From Hydractinia symbiolongicarpus (lineage: Eukaryota > Cnidaria > Hydrozoa > Anthoathecata > Hydractiniidae), in NCBI RefSeq assembly GCF_029227915.1, contig NC_079881.1, forward strand, positions 310,001-374,000: a DNA stretch of 64,000 bases, written 5' to 3'. The translations under genes and the position numbers were made by a program. How positions within the stretch are numbered: position 1 is the stretch's first letter; every line of letters starts with the position of its first letter. The notes beneath the pieces are model-generated. The model ran no database searches, had not been told where the DNA came from, and was given only the letters and a program-made list of their open reading frames with translations. Positions 20,789-33,999 of the stretch are shown here, in pieces.

Positions 20789-23749
20789 TTGCCGGCGATT
20801 AAACCACTTTCACTAAGCGTCTCATCAAAAATGAAAACATTTCTGAAAACTACAAGTCTCATGCGTTTTAGTGGTGAAAAAATAATTTAAAAAATCATTC
20901 GGGAAATGAGTTTACTCCCTGGGTACTTTCTTTGTATACTTTTGACTATACGGGCCGAGTCGGGGATTTACGGGAAGTCGCGGGTTTTCGTTTGCCGGCG
21001 ATTAAACTTCTTTTATTCAGCGTCTCATCAAAAATGAAAACATTTTTGTAAACTACAAGTCTCATGCGTTTTAGTGGTCAAAAAATAATTTAAAAAATCG
21101 TTCGGGAAATCAGCTTACTCCCTGGGTACTTTCTTTGTATACTTTTGACTATACGGGCCGAGTCCGGGGTTTACGGGAAATGGCGGGTTTTCGTTTGCCG
21201 GCGATTAAACTTCTTTTATTCTGCGTCTCATCAAAAATGAAAACATTTTTGAAAACTGCAAGTCTCATGCGTTTTAGTGGTGAAAAGATAATTTAAAAAA
21301 TCGTTTTGGAAATGAGTTTACTCACAGGGTACCTTCTTTGTATACATTCGACTATACGGGCCAAGCCCGGGATGTACGGGAAAGCGCGAGTTTTCGTTTC
21401 CCGGCGATTAAACAACTTTCATTAAGCGTCTCATCAAAAATGAAAACATTTCTGAAATTTACAAGTCTCATGCGTTTTAGTGGTCAAAAAATAATTTAAA
21501 AAATCGTTTTGGAAATGAGTTTACTCACAGGGTACCTTCTTTGTATACATTCGACTATACGGACCAAGCCCGGGATGTACGGGAAAGCGCGAGTTTTCGT
21601 TTGCCGGCGATTAAACTTCTTTTATTCAGCGTCTCATCAAAAATGAAAACATTTTTAAAAACTACAAGTCTCATGGGCTTTAGTGGTTAAATTTCTTTGT
21701 ATACATTCGACTATACGGGCCAAGCCCGGGATTTACGGGAAATCGCGGGTTTTCGTTTGCCGGCGATTAAACCACTTTCATTAAGCGTCTCATCAAAAAT
21801 GAAAACATTTCTGAAAACTACAAGTCTCATGCGTTTTAGTGGTGAAAAAATAATTTAAAAAATCGTTCAGGAAATGAGTTTACTCCCTGGGTACTTTCTT
21901 TGTATACATTCGACTGTACGGGCCAAGCCCGGGATGTGCGGGAAATCGCGGGTTTCGTTTGCCGGCGATTAAACCACTTTCATTCAGCGTCTCATCAAAA
22001 ATGAAAACATTTCTGAAAACTACAAGTCTCATGCGTTTTAGTGGTGAAATAATAATTTAAAAAATCGTTCGGAAAATGAGTTTACTCCCAGGGTACTTTC
22101 TTTGTATACTTTTGACTATACAGGCCGAGTCCGGTATTTACGGGAAATCGCAGGTTTTCGTTTGCCGGCGATTAAACTTCTTTTATTCAGCGTCTCATCA
22201 AAAATGAAAACATTTTAGAAAACTACAAGTCTCATGGGCTTTAGTGGTGAAATAATAATTTAAAAAATCGTTCGGGAAATGAGTTTACTCCCTGGGTACT
22301 TTCTTTGTATACTTTTGACTATACCGGCCGAGTCCGGGGTTTACGGGAAATGGCGGGTTTTCGTTTGCCGGCGATTAAACCACTTTCACTAAGCGTCTCA
22401 TCAAAAATGAAAACATTTCTGAAAACTACAAGTCTCATGCGTTTTAGTGGTGAAAAAATAATTTAAAGAATCGTTTGGGAAATGAGTTTACTCCCTGGGT
22501 ACTTTATTTGTATGCTTTTGACTATACGGGCCGAGTCGGAGATTTACGGGAAGTCGCGGGTTTTCGTTTGCCAGCGATTAAACTTCTTTTATTCAGCGTC
22601 TCATCAAAAATGAAAACATTTTTAAAAACTACAAGTCTCATGGGCTTTAGTGGTTAAATTTCTTTGTATACATTCGACTATGCGGGCCAAGCCCGGGATT
22701 TTCCTTTAAATCGCGGGTTTTCGTTTGCCGGCGATTAAACCACTTTCATTAAGCGTCTCATCAAAAATGAAAACATTTTTAAAAACTACAAGTCTCGTGG
22801 GCTTTAGTGGTTAAATAATAATTTAAAAAATCGTTCGGGAAATGAGTTTACTCCCTGGGTACTTTCTTTGTATACATTCGACTGTACGGGCCAAGCCCGG
22901 GATGTGCGGGAAATCGCGGGTTTCGTTTGCCGGCGATTAAACCACTTTCATTCAGCGTCTCATCAAAAATGAAAACATTTCTGAAAACTATAAGTCTCAT
23001 GCGTTTTAGTGATGAAAAAATAATTTAAAAAATCGTTTTGGAAATGAGTTTATTCACAGGGTACTTTCTTTGTATACATTCGACTATACGGGCCAAGCCC
23101 GGGATTTAGGGGAAATCGCGAAATTTTGTTTGCCGGCGATTAAACCACTTTCACTAAGCGTCTCATCAAAAATGAAAACATTTCTGAAAACTACAAGTCT
23201 CATGCGTTTTAGTGGTGAAAAAATAATTTAAAGAATCGTTCGGGAAATGAGTTTACTTCCTGGGTACTTTCTTTGTATGCTTTTGACTATACGGGCCGAG
23301 TCGGAGATTTACGGGAAGTCGCGGGTTTTCGTTTGCCGGCGATTAAACTTCTTTTATTCAGCGTCTCATCAAAAATGAAAACATTTTTAAAAACTACAAG
23401 TCTCATGGGCTTTAGTGGTTAAATTTCTTTGTATACATTCGACTATACGGGCCAAGCCCGGGATTTACGGGAAATCGCGGGTTTTCGTTTGCCGGCGATT
23501 AAACCACTTTCATTAAGCGTCTCATCAAAAATGAAAACATTTCTGAAAACTACAAGTCTCATGCGTTTTAGTGGTGAAAAAATAATTTAAAAAATCGTTC
23601 AGGAAATGAGTTTACTCCCTGGGTACTTTCTTTGTATACATTCGACTGTACGGGCCAAGCCCGGGATGTGCGGGAAATCGCGGGTTTCGTTTGCCGGCGA
23701 TTAAACCACTTTCATTCAGCGTCTCATCAAAAATGAAAACATTTCTGAA

Positions 23750-26700
23750 AACTACAAGTCTCATGCGTTTTAGTGGTGAAAAAATAATTTAAAGAATCGT
23801 TCGGGAAATGAGTTTACTTCCTGGGTACTTTCTTTGTATGCTTTTGACTATACGGGCCGAGTCGGAGATTTACGGGAAGTCGCGGGTTTTCGTTTGCCGG
23901 CGATTAAACTTCTTTTATTCAGCGTCTCATCAAAAATGAAAACATTTTTAAAAACTACAAGTCTCATGGGCTTTAGTGGTTAAATTTCTTTGTATACATT
24001 CGACTATACGGGCCAAGCCCGGGATTTACGGGAAATCGCGGGTTTTCGTTTGCCGGCGATTAAACCACTTTCATTAAGCGTCTCATCAAAAATGAAAACA
24101 TTTCTGAAAACTACAAGTCTCATGCGTTTTAGTGGTGAAAAAATAATTTAAAAAATCGTTCAGGAAATGAGTTTACTCCCTGGGTACTTTCTTTGTATAC
24201 ATTCGACTGTACGGGCCAAGCCCGGGATGTGCGGGAAATCGCGGGTTTCGTTTGCCGGCGATTAAACCACTTTCATTCAGCGTCTCATCAAAAATGAAAA
24301 CATTTCTGAAAACTACAAGTCTCATGCGTTTTAGTGATGAAAAAATAATTTAAAAAATCGTTCGGGAAATGAGTTTACTCCCTGGGTACTTTCTTTGTAT
24401 ACTTTTGACTATACGGGCCGAGTCCGGGGTTTACAGGAAATGGCGGGTTTTCGTTTGCCGGCGATTAAACTTCTTTTATTCAGCGTCTCATCAAAAATGA
24501 AAACAATTTTGAAAACTACAAGTCTCATCCGATTTAATGGTGAAAAGATAATTTAAAAAATCGTTTTGGAAATGAGTTTACTCACAGGGTACTTTCTTTG
24601 TATACATTCGACTATACGGGCCAAGCCCGGGATTTACGGGAAATCGCGGGTTTTCGTTTGCCGGCGATTAAACTTCATTTATTCAGCGTCTCATCAAAAA
24701 TGACAACATTTTTGAAAACTACAAGTCTCATGGGCTTTAGTGGTGAAATAATAATTTGAAAAATCGTTCAGGAAATGAGTTTACTCCCTGGGTACTTTCT
24801 TTGTATACTTTTGACTATACGGGCCGAGTCCGGGGTTTACAGGAAATGGCGGGTTTTCGTTTGCCGGCGATTAAACTTCTTTTATTCAGCGTCTCATCAA
24901 AAATGAAAACATTTTTGAAAACTACAAGTCTCATGCGTTTTAGTGGTGAAAAAATAATTTAAAAAATCGTTCGGGCAATGGGTTTACTCCCTGGGTACTT
25001 TCTTTGTTTACTTTTGACTATACGGGCCGAGTTGGAGATTTACGGGAAGTCGCGGGTTTTCGTTTGCCGGCGATTAAACTTCTTTTACTCAGCGTCTCAT
25101 CAAAAATGAAAACATTTTTGAAAACTACAAGTCTCATGCGTTTTAGTGATGAAAAAATAATTTAAAAAATCGTTCGGGAAATGAGTTTACTCCCTGGGTA
25201 CTTTCTTTGTATACTTTTGACTATACGGGCCGAGTCCGGGATTAAAGGGAAGTCGCCGGTTTTCGTTTGCCGGCGATTAAACTTCTTTTATTCAGCGTCT
25301 CATCAAAAATGAAAACATTTTTGAAAAGTACAAGTCTCATGCGTTTTAGTGGGGAAATAATAATTTAAAAAATCGTTCGGGAAATGAGTTTACTCCCAGG
25401 GTACTTTCTTTGTATACTTTTGACTATACGGGCCGAGTCCGGGGTTTACAGGAAATGGCGGGTTTTCGTTTGCCGGCGATTAAACTTCTTTTATTCAGCG
25501 TCTCATCAAAAATGAAAACAATTTTGAAAACTACAAGTCTCATCCGTTTTAGTGGTGAAAAGATAATTTAAAAAATCGTTTTGGAAATGAGTTTACTCAC
25601 AGGGTACTTTCTTTGTATACATTCGACTATACGGGCCAAGCCCGGGATTTACGGGAAATCGCGGGTTTTCGTTTGCCGGCGATTAAACCACTTTCATTAG
25701 GCGTCTCATCAAAAATGAAAACATTTCTGAAAACTACAAGTCTCATGCGTTTTAGTGGTGAAAAAATAATTTAAAAAATCGTTCAGGAAATGAGTTTAAT
25801 CCCTGGGTACCTTCTTCGTATACTTTTGACTATACGGGCCGAATCCGGGATTTACGGGAAATCGCGGGTTTTCGTTTGCCGGCGATTAAACTTCATTTAT
25901 TCAGCGTCTCATCAAAAATGACAACATTTTTGAAAACTACAAGTCTCATGCGTTTTAGTGGTGAAAAAATAATTTAAAGAATCGTTCGGGAAATGAGTTT
26001 ACTTCCTGGGTACTTTCTTTGTATGCTTTTGACTATACGGGCCGAGTCGGAGATTTACGGGAAGTCGCGGGTTTTCGTTTGCCGGCGATTAAACTTCTTT
26101 TATTCAGCGTCTCATCAAAAATGAAAACATTTTTAAAAACTACAAGTCTCATGGGCTTTAGTGGTTAAATTTCTTTGTATACATTCGACTATACGGGCCA
26201 AGCCCGGGATTTACGGGAAATCGCGGGTTTTCGTTTGCCGGCGATTAAACCACTTTCATTAAGCGTCTCATCAAAAATGAAAACATTTCTGAAAACTACA
26301 AGTCTCATGCGTTTTAGTGGTGAAAAAATAATTTAAAAAATCGTTCAGGAAATGAGTTTACTCCCTGGGTACTTTCTTTGTATACATTCGACTGTACGGG
26401 CCAAGCCCGGGATGTGCGGGAAATCGCGGGTTTCGTTTGCCGGCGATTAAACCACTTTCATTCAGCGTCTCATCAAAAATGAAAACATTTCTGAAAACTA
26501 CAAGTCTCATGCGTTTTAGTGATGAAAAAATAATTTAAAAAATCGTTCGGGAAATGAGTTTACTCCCTGGGTACTTTCTTTGTATACTTTTGACTATACG
26601 GGCCGAGTCCGGGGTTTACAGGAAATGGCGGGTTTTCGTTTGCCGGCGATTAAACTTCTTTTATTCAGCGTCTCATCAAAAATGAAAACAATTTTGAAAA

Positions 26701-27910
26701 CTACAAGTCTCATTCGATTTAGTGGTGAAAAGATAATTTAAAAAATCGTTTTGGAAATGAGTTTACTCACAGGGTACTTTCTTTGTATACATTCGACTAT
26801 ACGGGCCAAGCCCGGGATTTACGGGAAATCGCGGGTTTTCGTTTGCCGGCGATTAAACTTCATTTATTCAGCGTCTCATCAAAAATGACAACATTTTTGA
26901 AAACTACAAGTCTCATGGGCTTTAGTGGTGAAATAATAATTTGAAAAATCGTTCGGGAAATGAGTTTACTCCCTGGGTACTTTCTTTGTAAACTTTTGAC
27001 TATACGGGCCGAGTCCGGGGTTTACAGGAAATGGCGGGTTTTCGTTTGCCGGCGATTAAACTTCTTTTATTCAGCGTCTCATCAAAAATGAAAACATTTT
27101 TGAAAACTACAAGTCTCATGCGTTTTAGTGGTGAAAAAATAATTTAAAAAATCGTTCGGGCAATGGGTTTACTCCCTGGGTACTTTCTTTGTTTACTTTT
27201 GACTATACGGACCGAGTTGGAGATTTACGGGAAGTCGCGGGTTTTCGTTTGCCGGCGATTAAACTTCTTTTACTCAGCGTCTCATCAAAAATGAAAACAT
27301 TTTTGAAAACTACAAGTCTCATGCGTTTTAGTGATGAAAAAATAATTTAAAAAATCGTTCGGGAAATGAGTTTACTCCCTGGGTACTTTCTTTGTATACT
27401 TTTGACTATACGGGCCGAGTCCGGGATTAAAGGGAAGTCGCCGGTTTTCGTTTGCCGGCGATTAAACTTCTTTTATTCAGCGTCTCATCAAAAATGAAAA
27501 CATTTTTGAAAAGTACAAGTCTCATGCGTTTTAGTGGGGAAATAATAATTTAAAAAATCGTTCGGGAAATGAGTTTACTCCCAGGGTACTTTCTTTGTAT
27601 ACTTTTGACTATACGGGCCGAGTCCGGGGTTTACAGGAAATGGCGGGTTTTCGTTTGCCGGCGATTAAACTTCTTTTATTCAGCGTCTCATCAAAAATGA
27701 AAACAATTTTGAAAACTACAAGTCTCATCCGTTTTAGTGGTGAAAAGATAATTTAAAAAATCGTTTTGGAAATGAGTTTACTCACAGGGTACTTTCTTTG
27801 TATACATTCGACTATACGGGCCAAGCCCGGGATTTACGGGAAATCGCGGGTTTTCGTTTGCCGGCGATTAAACCACTTTCATTAGGCGTCTCATCAAAAA
27901 TGAAAACATT
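23750..27910 (+). repeat. Higher-order repeat, about 11 monomers (2185 bp), including a 156-bp monomer
   Basis: About 23750-25725 is repeated at about 25935-27910. The ATTAAAGGGAAGTCGCC marker lies at 25241 and 27426. Both copies hold the truncated monomer with GTGGTTAAATTTCTTTG (about 23976 and 26162) and the AAACAATTTTGAAAAC variant. Small differences, such as CCGATTTAATGG versus TCGATTTAGTGG, show limited divergence since duplication. Confidence 0.75.
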
Positions 27911-28165
27911 TTTGAAAACTACAAGTCTCATGGGCTTTAGTGGTGAAATAATTAATTTAAAAAATCGTTCAGGAAATGAGTTTACTCCCTGGGTACTTTC
28001 TTTGTATACTTTTGACTATACGGGCCGAGTCCGGGGTTTACAGGAAATGGCGGGTTTTCCTTTGCCGGCGATTAAACTTCTTTTATTCAGCGTCTCATCA
28101 AAAATGAAAACATTTTTGAAAACTAAAAGTCTCATGCGTTTTAGTGGTGAAAAAATAATTTAAAA

Positions 28166-28980
28166 AATCGTTCGGGCAATGGGTTTACTCCCTGGGTACT
28201 TTCTTTGTTTACTTTTGACTATACGGGCCGAGTTGGAGATTTACGGGAAGTCGCGGGTTTTCGTTTGCCGGCGATTAAACTTCTTTTACTCAGCGTCTCA
28301 TCAAAAACGAAAACATTTTTGAAAACTACAAGTCTCATGGGCTTTAGTGGTGAAATAATAATTTAAAAAATCGTTTGGGAAATGAGTTTACTCCCTGGGT
28401 ACTTTCTTTGTATACTTTTGACTATACGGGCCAAGCCCGGGATTTACGGGAAATCGCCGAATTTCGTTTGCCGGCGATTAAACCACTTTCACTAAGCGTC
28501 TCATCAAAAATGAAAACATTTCTGAAAACTACAAGGCTCATGCGTTTTAGTGGTGAAAAAATAATTTAAAAAATCGTTCGGGCAATGGGTTTACTCCCTG
28601 GGTACTTTCTTTGTTTACTTTTGACTATACGGGCCGAGTTGGAGATTTACGGGAAGTCGCGGGTTTTCGTTTGCCGGCGATTAAACTTCTTTTACTCAGC
28701 GTCTCATCAAAAATGAAAACATTTTTGAAAACTACAAGTCTCATTGGCTTTAGTGGTGAAATAATAATTTAAAAAATCGTTTGGGAAATGAGTTTACTCC
28801 CTGGGTACTTTCTTTGTATACTTTTGACTATACGGGCCAAGCCCGGGATTTACGGGAAATCGCGGAATTTCGTTTGCCGGCGATTAAACCACTTTCACTA
28901 AGCGCCTCATCAAAAATGAAAACATTTCTGAAAACTACAAGGCTCATGCGTTTTAGTGGTGAAAAAATAATTTAAAAAAT
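28166..28980 (+). repeat. Dimer higher-order repeat (406 bp, two copies)
   Basis: A B/A monomer pair is repeated with a 406-bp offset. The segments starting TTTGGGAAATGAG at 28375 and 28781 are followed by the same GGCCAAGCCCGGG form and the same CTACAAGGCTCATGCG variant. Copies differ at a few bases (CGCCGAATTTCG versus CGCGGAATTTCG; GCGTCTCATC versus GCGCCTCATC). Confidence 0.7.
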
Positions 28981-29165
28981 CGTTCGGGCAATGGGTTTAC
29001 TCCCTGGGTACTTTCTTTTTTTACTTTTGACTATACGGGCCGAGTTGGAGATTTACGGGTAGTCGGGGGTTTTCGTTTGCCGGCGATTAAACTTCTTTTA
29101 TTCAGCGTCTCATCAAAAATGAAAACATTTTTGAAAACTACAAGTCTCATGCGCTTTAGTGGTGA

Positions 29166-29980
29166 AAAGATAATTTAAAAAATCTTTTTGGAAATGAGTT
29201 TACTCCCTGGGTACTTTCTTTGTATACATTCGACTATACGGGCCAAGCCCGGGATTTACGGGAAATCGCAGAATTTCGTTTGCCGGCGATTAAACGACTT
29301 TCACTAAGCGTCTCATCAAAAATGAAAACATTTCTGAAAACTACAAGTTTCATGCGTTTTAGTGGTGAAAAAATAATTTAAAAAATCGTTCGGGCAATGG
29401 GTTTAATCCCTGGGTACCTTCTTTGTATACATTCGACTATACGGGCCAAGCCCGGGATTTACGGGAAATCGCGGAATTTCGTTTGTCGGCGATTAAACCA
29501 CTTTCACTTAGTATCTCATCAAAAATGAAAACATTTCTGAAAACTACAAGTCTCATGCGTTTTAGTGGTGAAAAGATAATTTAAAAAATCTTTTTGGAAA
29601 TGAGTTTACTCCCTGGGTACTTTCTTTGTATACATTCGACTATACGGGCCAAGCCCGGGATTTACGGGAAATCGCAGAATTTCGTTTGCCGGCGATTAAA
29701 CGACTTTCACTAAGCGTCTCATCAAAAATGAAAACATTTCTGAAAACTACAAGTTTCATGCGTTTTAGTGGTGAAAAAATAATTTAAAAAATCGTTCGGG
29801 CAATGGGTTTAATCCCTGGGTACCTTCTTTGTATACATTCGACTATACGGGCCAAGCCCGGGATTTACGGGAAATCGCGGAATTTCGTTTGTCGGCGATT
29901 AAACCACTTTCACTTAGTATCTCATCAAAAATGAAAACATTTCTGAAAACTACAAGTCTCATGCGTTTTAGTGGTGAAAA
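29166..29980 (+). repeat. Dimer higher-order repeat (about 407 bp, two copies)
   Basis: The pair beginning GAAAAGATAATTTAAAAAATC followed by TTTTTGGAAATGAG at about 29166 recurs at about 29573. Both copies share ATCGCAGAATTTCG, AAACGACTTTCAC, ACAAGTTTCATGCG, GGGCAATGGGTTTAATCC and the CTTAGTATCTCATC form. Near-identity over two monomers suggests a local unequal exchange. Confidence 0.65.
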
Positions 29981-32900
29981 AATAATTTTAAAAATCGTTC
30001 GGGAAATGAGTTTAATCCCTGGGTACTTTCTTTGTATACTTTTGACTATACGGGCCGAATCCGGGATTTACGGGAAATCGCGGGTTTTCGTTTGCCGGCG
30101 ATTAAACTTCATTTATTCAGCGTCTCATCAAAAATGAAAACATTTTTGAAAACTACAAGTCTCATGGGCTTTAGTGGTGAAATAATAATTTAAAAAATCG
30201 TTTTGGAAATGAGTTTACTCACAGGGTACTTTCTTTGTATACATTTGACTATACGGGCCAAGCCCGGGATTTACGGGAAATCGCGGAACTTCGTTTGCCG
30301 GCGATTAAACCACTTTCACTAAGCGTCTCATCAAAAATGAAAACATTTCTGAAAACTACAAGTCTCATGCGTTTTAGTGGTGAAAAAATAATTTAAAAAA
30401 TCCTTCGGGCAATGGGTTTACTCCCTGGGTACATTCTTTGTTTACTTTTGACTATACGGGCCGAGTTGGAGATTTACGGGAAGTTGCGGGTTTTCGTTTG
30501 CCGGCGATTAAACTTCTTTTACTCAGCGTCTCATCAAAAATGAAAACATTTTTGAAAACTACAAGTCTCATGGGCTTTAGTGGTGAAATAATAATTTAAA
30601 AAATCGTTCGGGAAATGAGTTTACTCCCAGGGTACTTTCTTTGTATACTTTTGAATATGCGGGCCGAGTCCGGGATTTACGGGAAATCGCAGGTTTTCGT
30701 TTGCCGGCGATTAAACTTCTTTTATTCAGCGTCTCATCAAAAATGAAAACATTTTAGAAAACTACAAGTCTCATGGGCTTTAGTGGTGAAATAATAATTT
30801 AAAAAATCGTTCGGGAAATGAGTTTACTCCCTGGGTACTTTCTTTGTATACTTTTGACTATACTGGCCGAGTCCGGGGTTTACGGGAAATGGCGGGTTTT
30901 CGTTTGCCGGCGATTAAACTCCTTTTATTCAGCGTCTCATCAAAAATGAAAACATTTTTGAAAACCACAAGTCTCATGCGTTTTAGTGGTGAAAAGATAA
31001 TTTAAAAAATCGTTTTGGAAATGAGTTTACTCACAGGGTACTTTCTTTGTATACATTCGACTATACGGGCCAAGCCCGGGATTTACGGGAAATCGCGAAA
31101 TTTCGTTTGCCGGCGATTAAACCACTTTCACTAAGCGTCTCATCAAAAATGAAAACATTTTTAAAAACTACAAGTCTCATGGGCTTTAGTGATGAAAAAA
31201 TAATTTAAAAAATCGTTTTGGAAATCAGTTTACTCACAGGGTACTTTCTTTGTATACATTCGACTATACGGGCCAAGCCCGGGATTTAGGGGAAATCGCG
31301 AAATTTCGTTTGCCGGCGATTAAACCACTTTCACTAAGCGTCTCATCAAAAATGAAAACATTTCTGAAAACTACAAGTCTCATGTGTTTTAGTGGTGAAA
31401 AAATAATTTAAAGAATCGTTCGGGAAATGAGTTTACTCCCTGGGTACTTTCTTTGTATGCTTTTGACTATACGGGCCGAGTCGGAGATTTACGGGAAGTC
31501 GCGGGTTTACGTTTGCCGGCGATTAAACTTCTTTTATTCAGCGTCTCATCAAAAATGAAAACATTTTTAAAAACTACAAGTCTCATGGGCTTTAGTGGTT
31601 AAATTTCTTTGTATACATTCGACTATACGGGCCAAGCCCGGGATTTACGGGAAATCGCGGGTTTTCGTTTGCCGGCGATTAAACCACTTTTATTAAGCGT
31701 CTCATCAAAAATGAAAACATTTCTGAAAACTACAAGTCTCATGCGTTTTAATGGTGAAAAAATAATTTAAAAAATCGTTCAGGAAATGCGTTTACTCCCT
31801 CGGTACTTTCTTTGTATACATTCGACTGTACGGGCCAAGCCCGGGATGTGCGGGAAATCGCGGGTTTCGTTTGCCGGCGATTAAACCACTTTCATTCAGC
31901 GTCTCATCAAAAATGAAAACATTTCTGAAAACTACAAGTCTCATGCGTTTTAGTGATGAAAAAATCATTTAAAAAATCGTTCGGGAAATGAGTTTACTCC
32001 CTGGGTACTTTCTTTGTATACTTTTGACTATACGGGCCGAGTCCGGGATTAAAGGGAAGTCGCCGGTTTTCGTTTGCCGTCGATTAAACTTCTTTTATTC
32101 AGCGTCTCATCAAAAATGAAAACATTTTTGAAAACTACAAGTCTCATGGGCTTTAGTGGTGAAATAATAATTTAAAAAATCGTTCAGGAAATGAGTTTAC
32201 TCCCTGGGTACTTTCTTTGTATACTTTTGACTATACGGGCCGAGTCCGGGGTTTACAGGAAATTGCGGGTTTTCGTTTGCCGGCGATTAAACTTCTTTTA
32301 TTCAGCGTCTTATCAAAAATGAAAACATTTTTGAAAACTACAAGTCTCATGCGTTTTAGTGGTGAAAAAATAATTTAAAAAATCGTTCGGGCAATGGGTT
32401 TACTCCCTGGGTACTTTCTTTGTTTACTATTGTCTATACGGGCCGAGTTGGAGATTTACGGGAAGTCGCGGGTTTTCGTTTGCCGGCGATTAAACTTCTT
32501 TTATTCAGCGTCTCATCAAAAATGAAAACATTTTTGAAAACTACAAGTCTCATGCGCTTTAGTGGTGAAAAGATAATTTAAAAAATCTTTTTGGAAATGA
32601 GTTTACTCACAGGGTACTTTCTTTGTATACATTCGACTATACGGGCCAAGCCCGGGATTTACGGGAAATCGCGGATTTTCGTTTGCCGGCGATTAAACGA
32701 CTTTCACTAAGCGTCTCATCAAAAATGAAAACATTTCTGAAAACTACAAGTCTCATGCGTTTTAGTGGTGAAAAAATAATTTAAAAAATCGTTCGGGCAA
32801 TGGGTTTAATCCCTGGGTACCTTCTTCGTATACTTTTGACTATACGGACCGAATCCGGGATTTACGGGAAATCGCGGGTTTTCGTTTGCCGGCGATTAAA

Positions 32901-33999
32901 CTTCATTTATTCAGCGTCTCATCAAAAATGAAAACATTTTTAAAAACTACAAGTCTCATGGGCTTTAGTGGTGAAATAATAATATAAAAAATCGTTCGGG
33001 AAATGAGTTTACTCCCTGGGTACTTTCTTTGTATACTTTTGACTGTACGGGCCGAGTCCGGGGTTTACGGGAAATGGCGGGTTTTCGTTTGCCGGCGATT
33101 AAACTCCTTTTATTCAGCGTCTCATCAAAAATGAAAACATTTTTGAAAACTACAAGTCTCATGCGCTTTAGTGGTGAAATGATAATTTAAAAAATCGTTT
33201 TGGAAATGAGTTTACTCACAGGGTACTTTCTTTGTATACATTCGACTATACGGGCCAAGCCCGGGATTTACGGGAAATCGCGGAATTTCGTTTGCCGGCG
33301 ATTAAACCACTTTCACTAAGCGTCTCATCAAAAATGAAAACATTTCTGAAAACTACAAGTCACATGCGTTTTAGTGGTGAAAAAATAATTTAAAAAATCG
33401 TTCGGGCAATGGGTTTACTCCCTGGGTACTTTCTTTGTTTACTTTTGACTATACGGGCCGAGTTGGAGATTTACGGGAAGTCGCGGGTTTTCGTTTGCCG
33501 GCGATTAAACTTCTTTTACTCAGCGTCTCATCAAAAATGAAAACATTTTTGAAAACTACAAGTCTCATGGGCTTTAGTGGTGAAATAATAATTTAAAAAA
33601 TCGTTCGGGAAATGAGTTTACTCCCTGGGTACTTTCTTTGTATACTTTTGACTATACGGGCCAAGCCCAGGATTTACGGGAAATCGCGGAATTTCGTTTG
33701 CCGGCGATTAATCCACTTTCACTAAGCGTCTCATCAAAAATGAAAACATTTCTGAAAACTACAAGTCTCATGCGTCTTAGTGGTGAAAAAATAATTTAAA
33801 AAATCGTTCGGGCAATGGGTTTACTCCCTGGGTACTTTCTTTGCATACTTTTGACTATACGGGCCGAGTTGGAGATTTACGGGAAGTCGCGGGTTTTCGT
33901 TTGCCGGCAATTAAACTTCTTTTATTCAGCGTCTCATCAAAAATGAAAACGTTTTTGAAAACTACAAGTCTCATGGGCTTTAGTGGTGAAATAATAATT

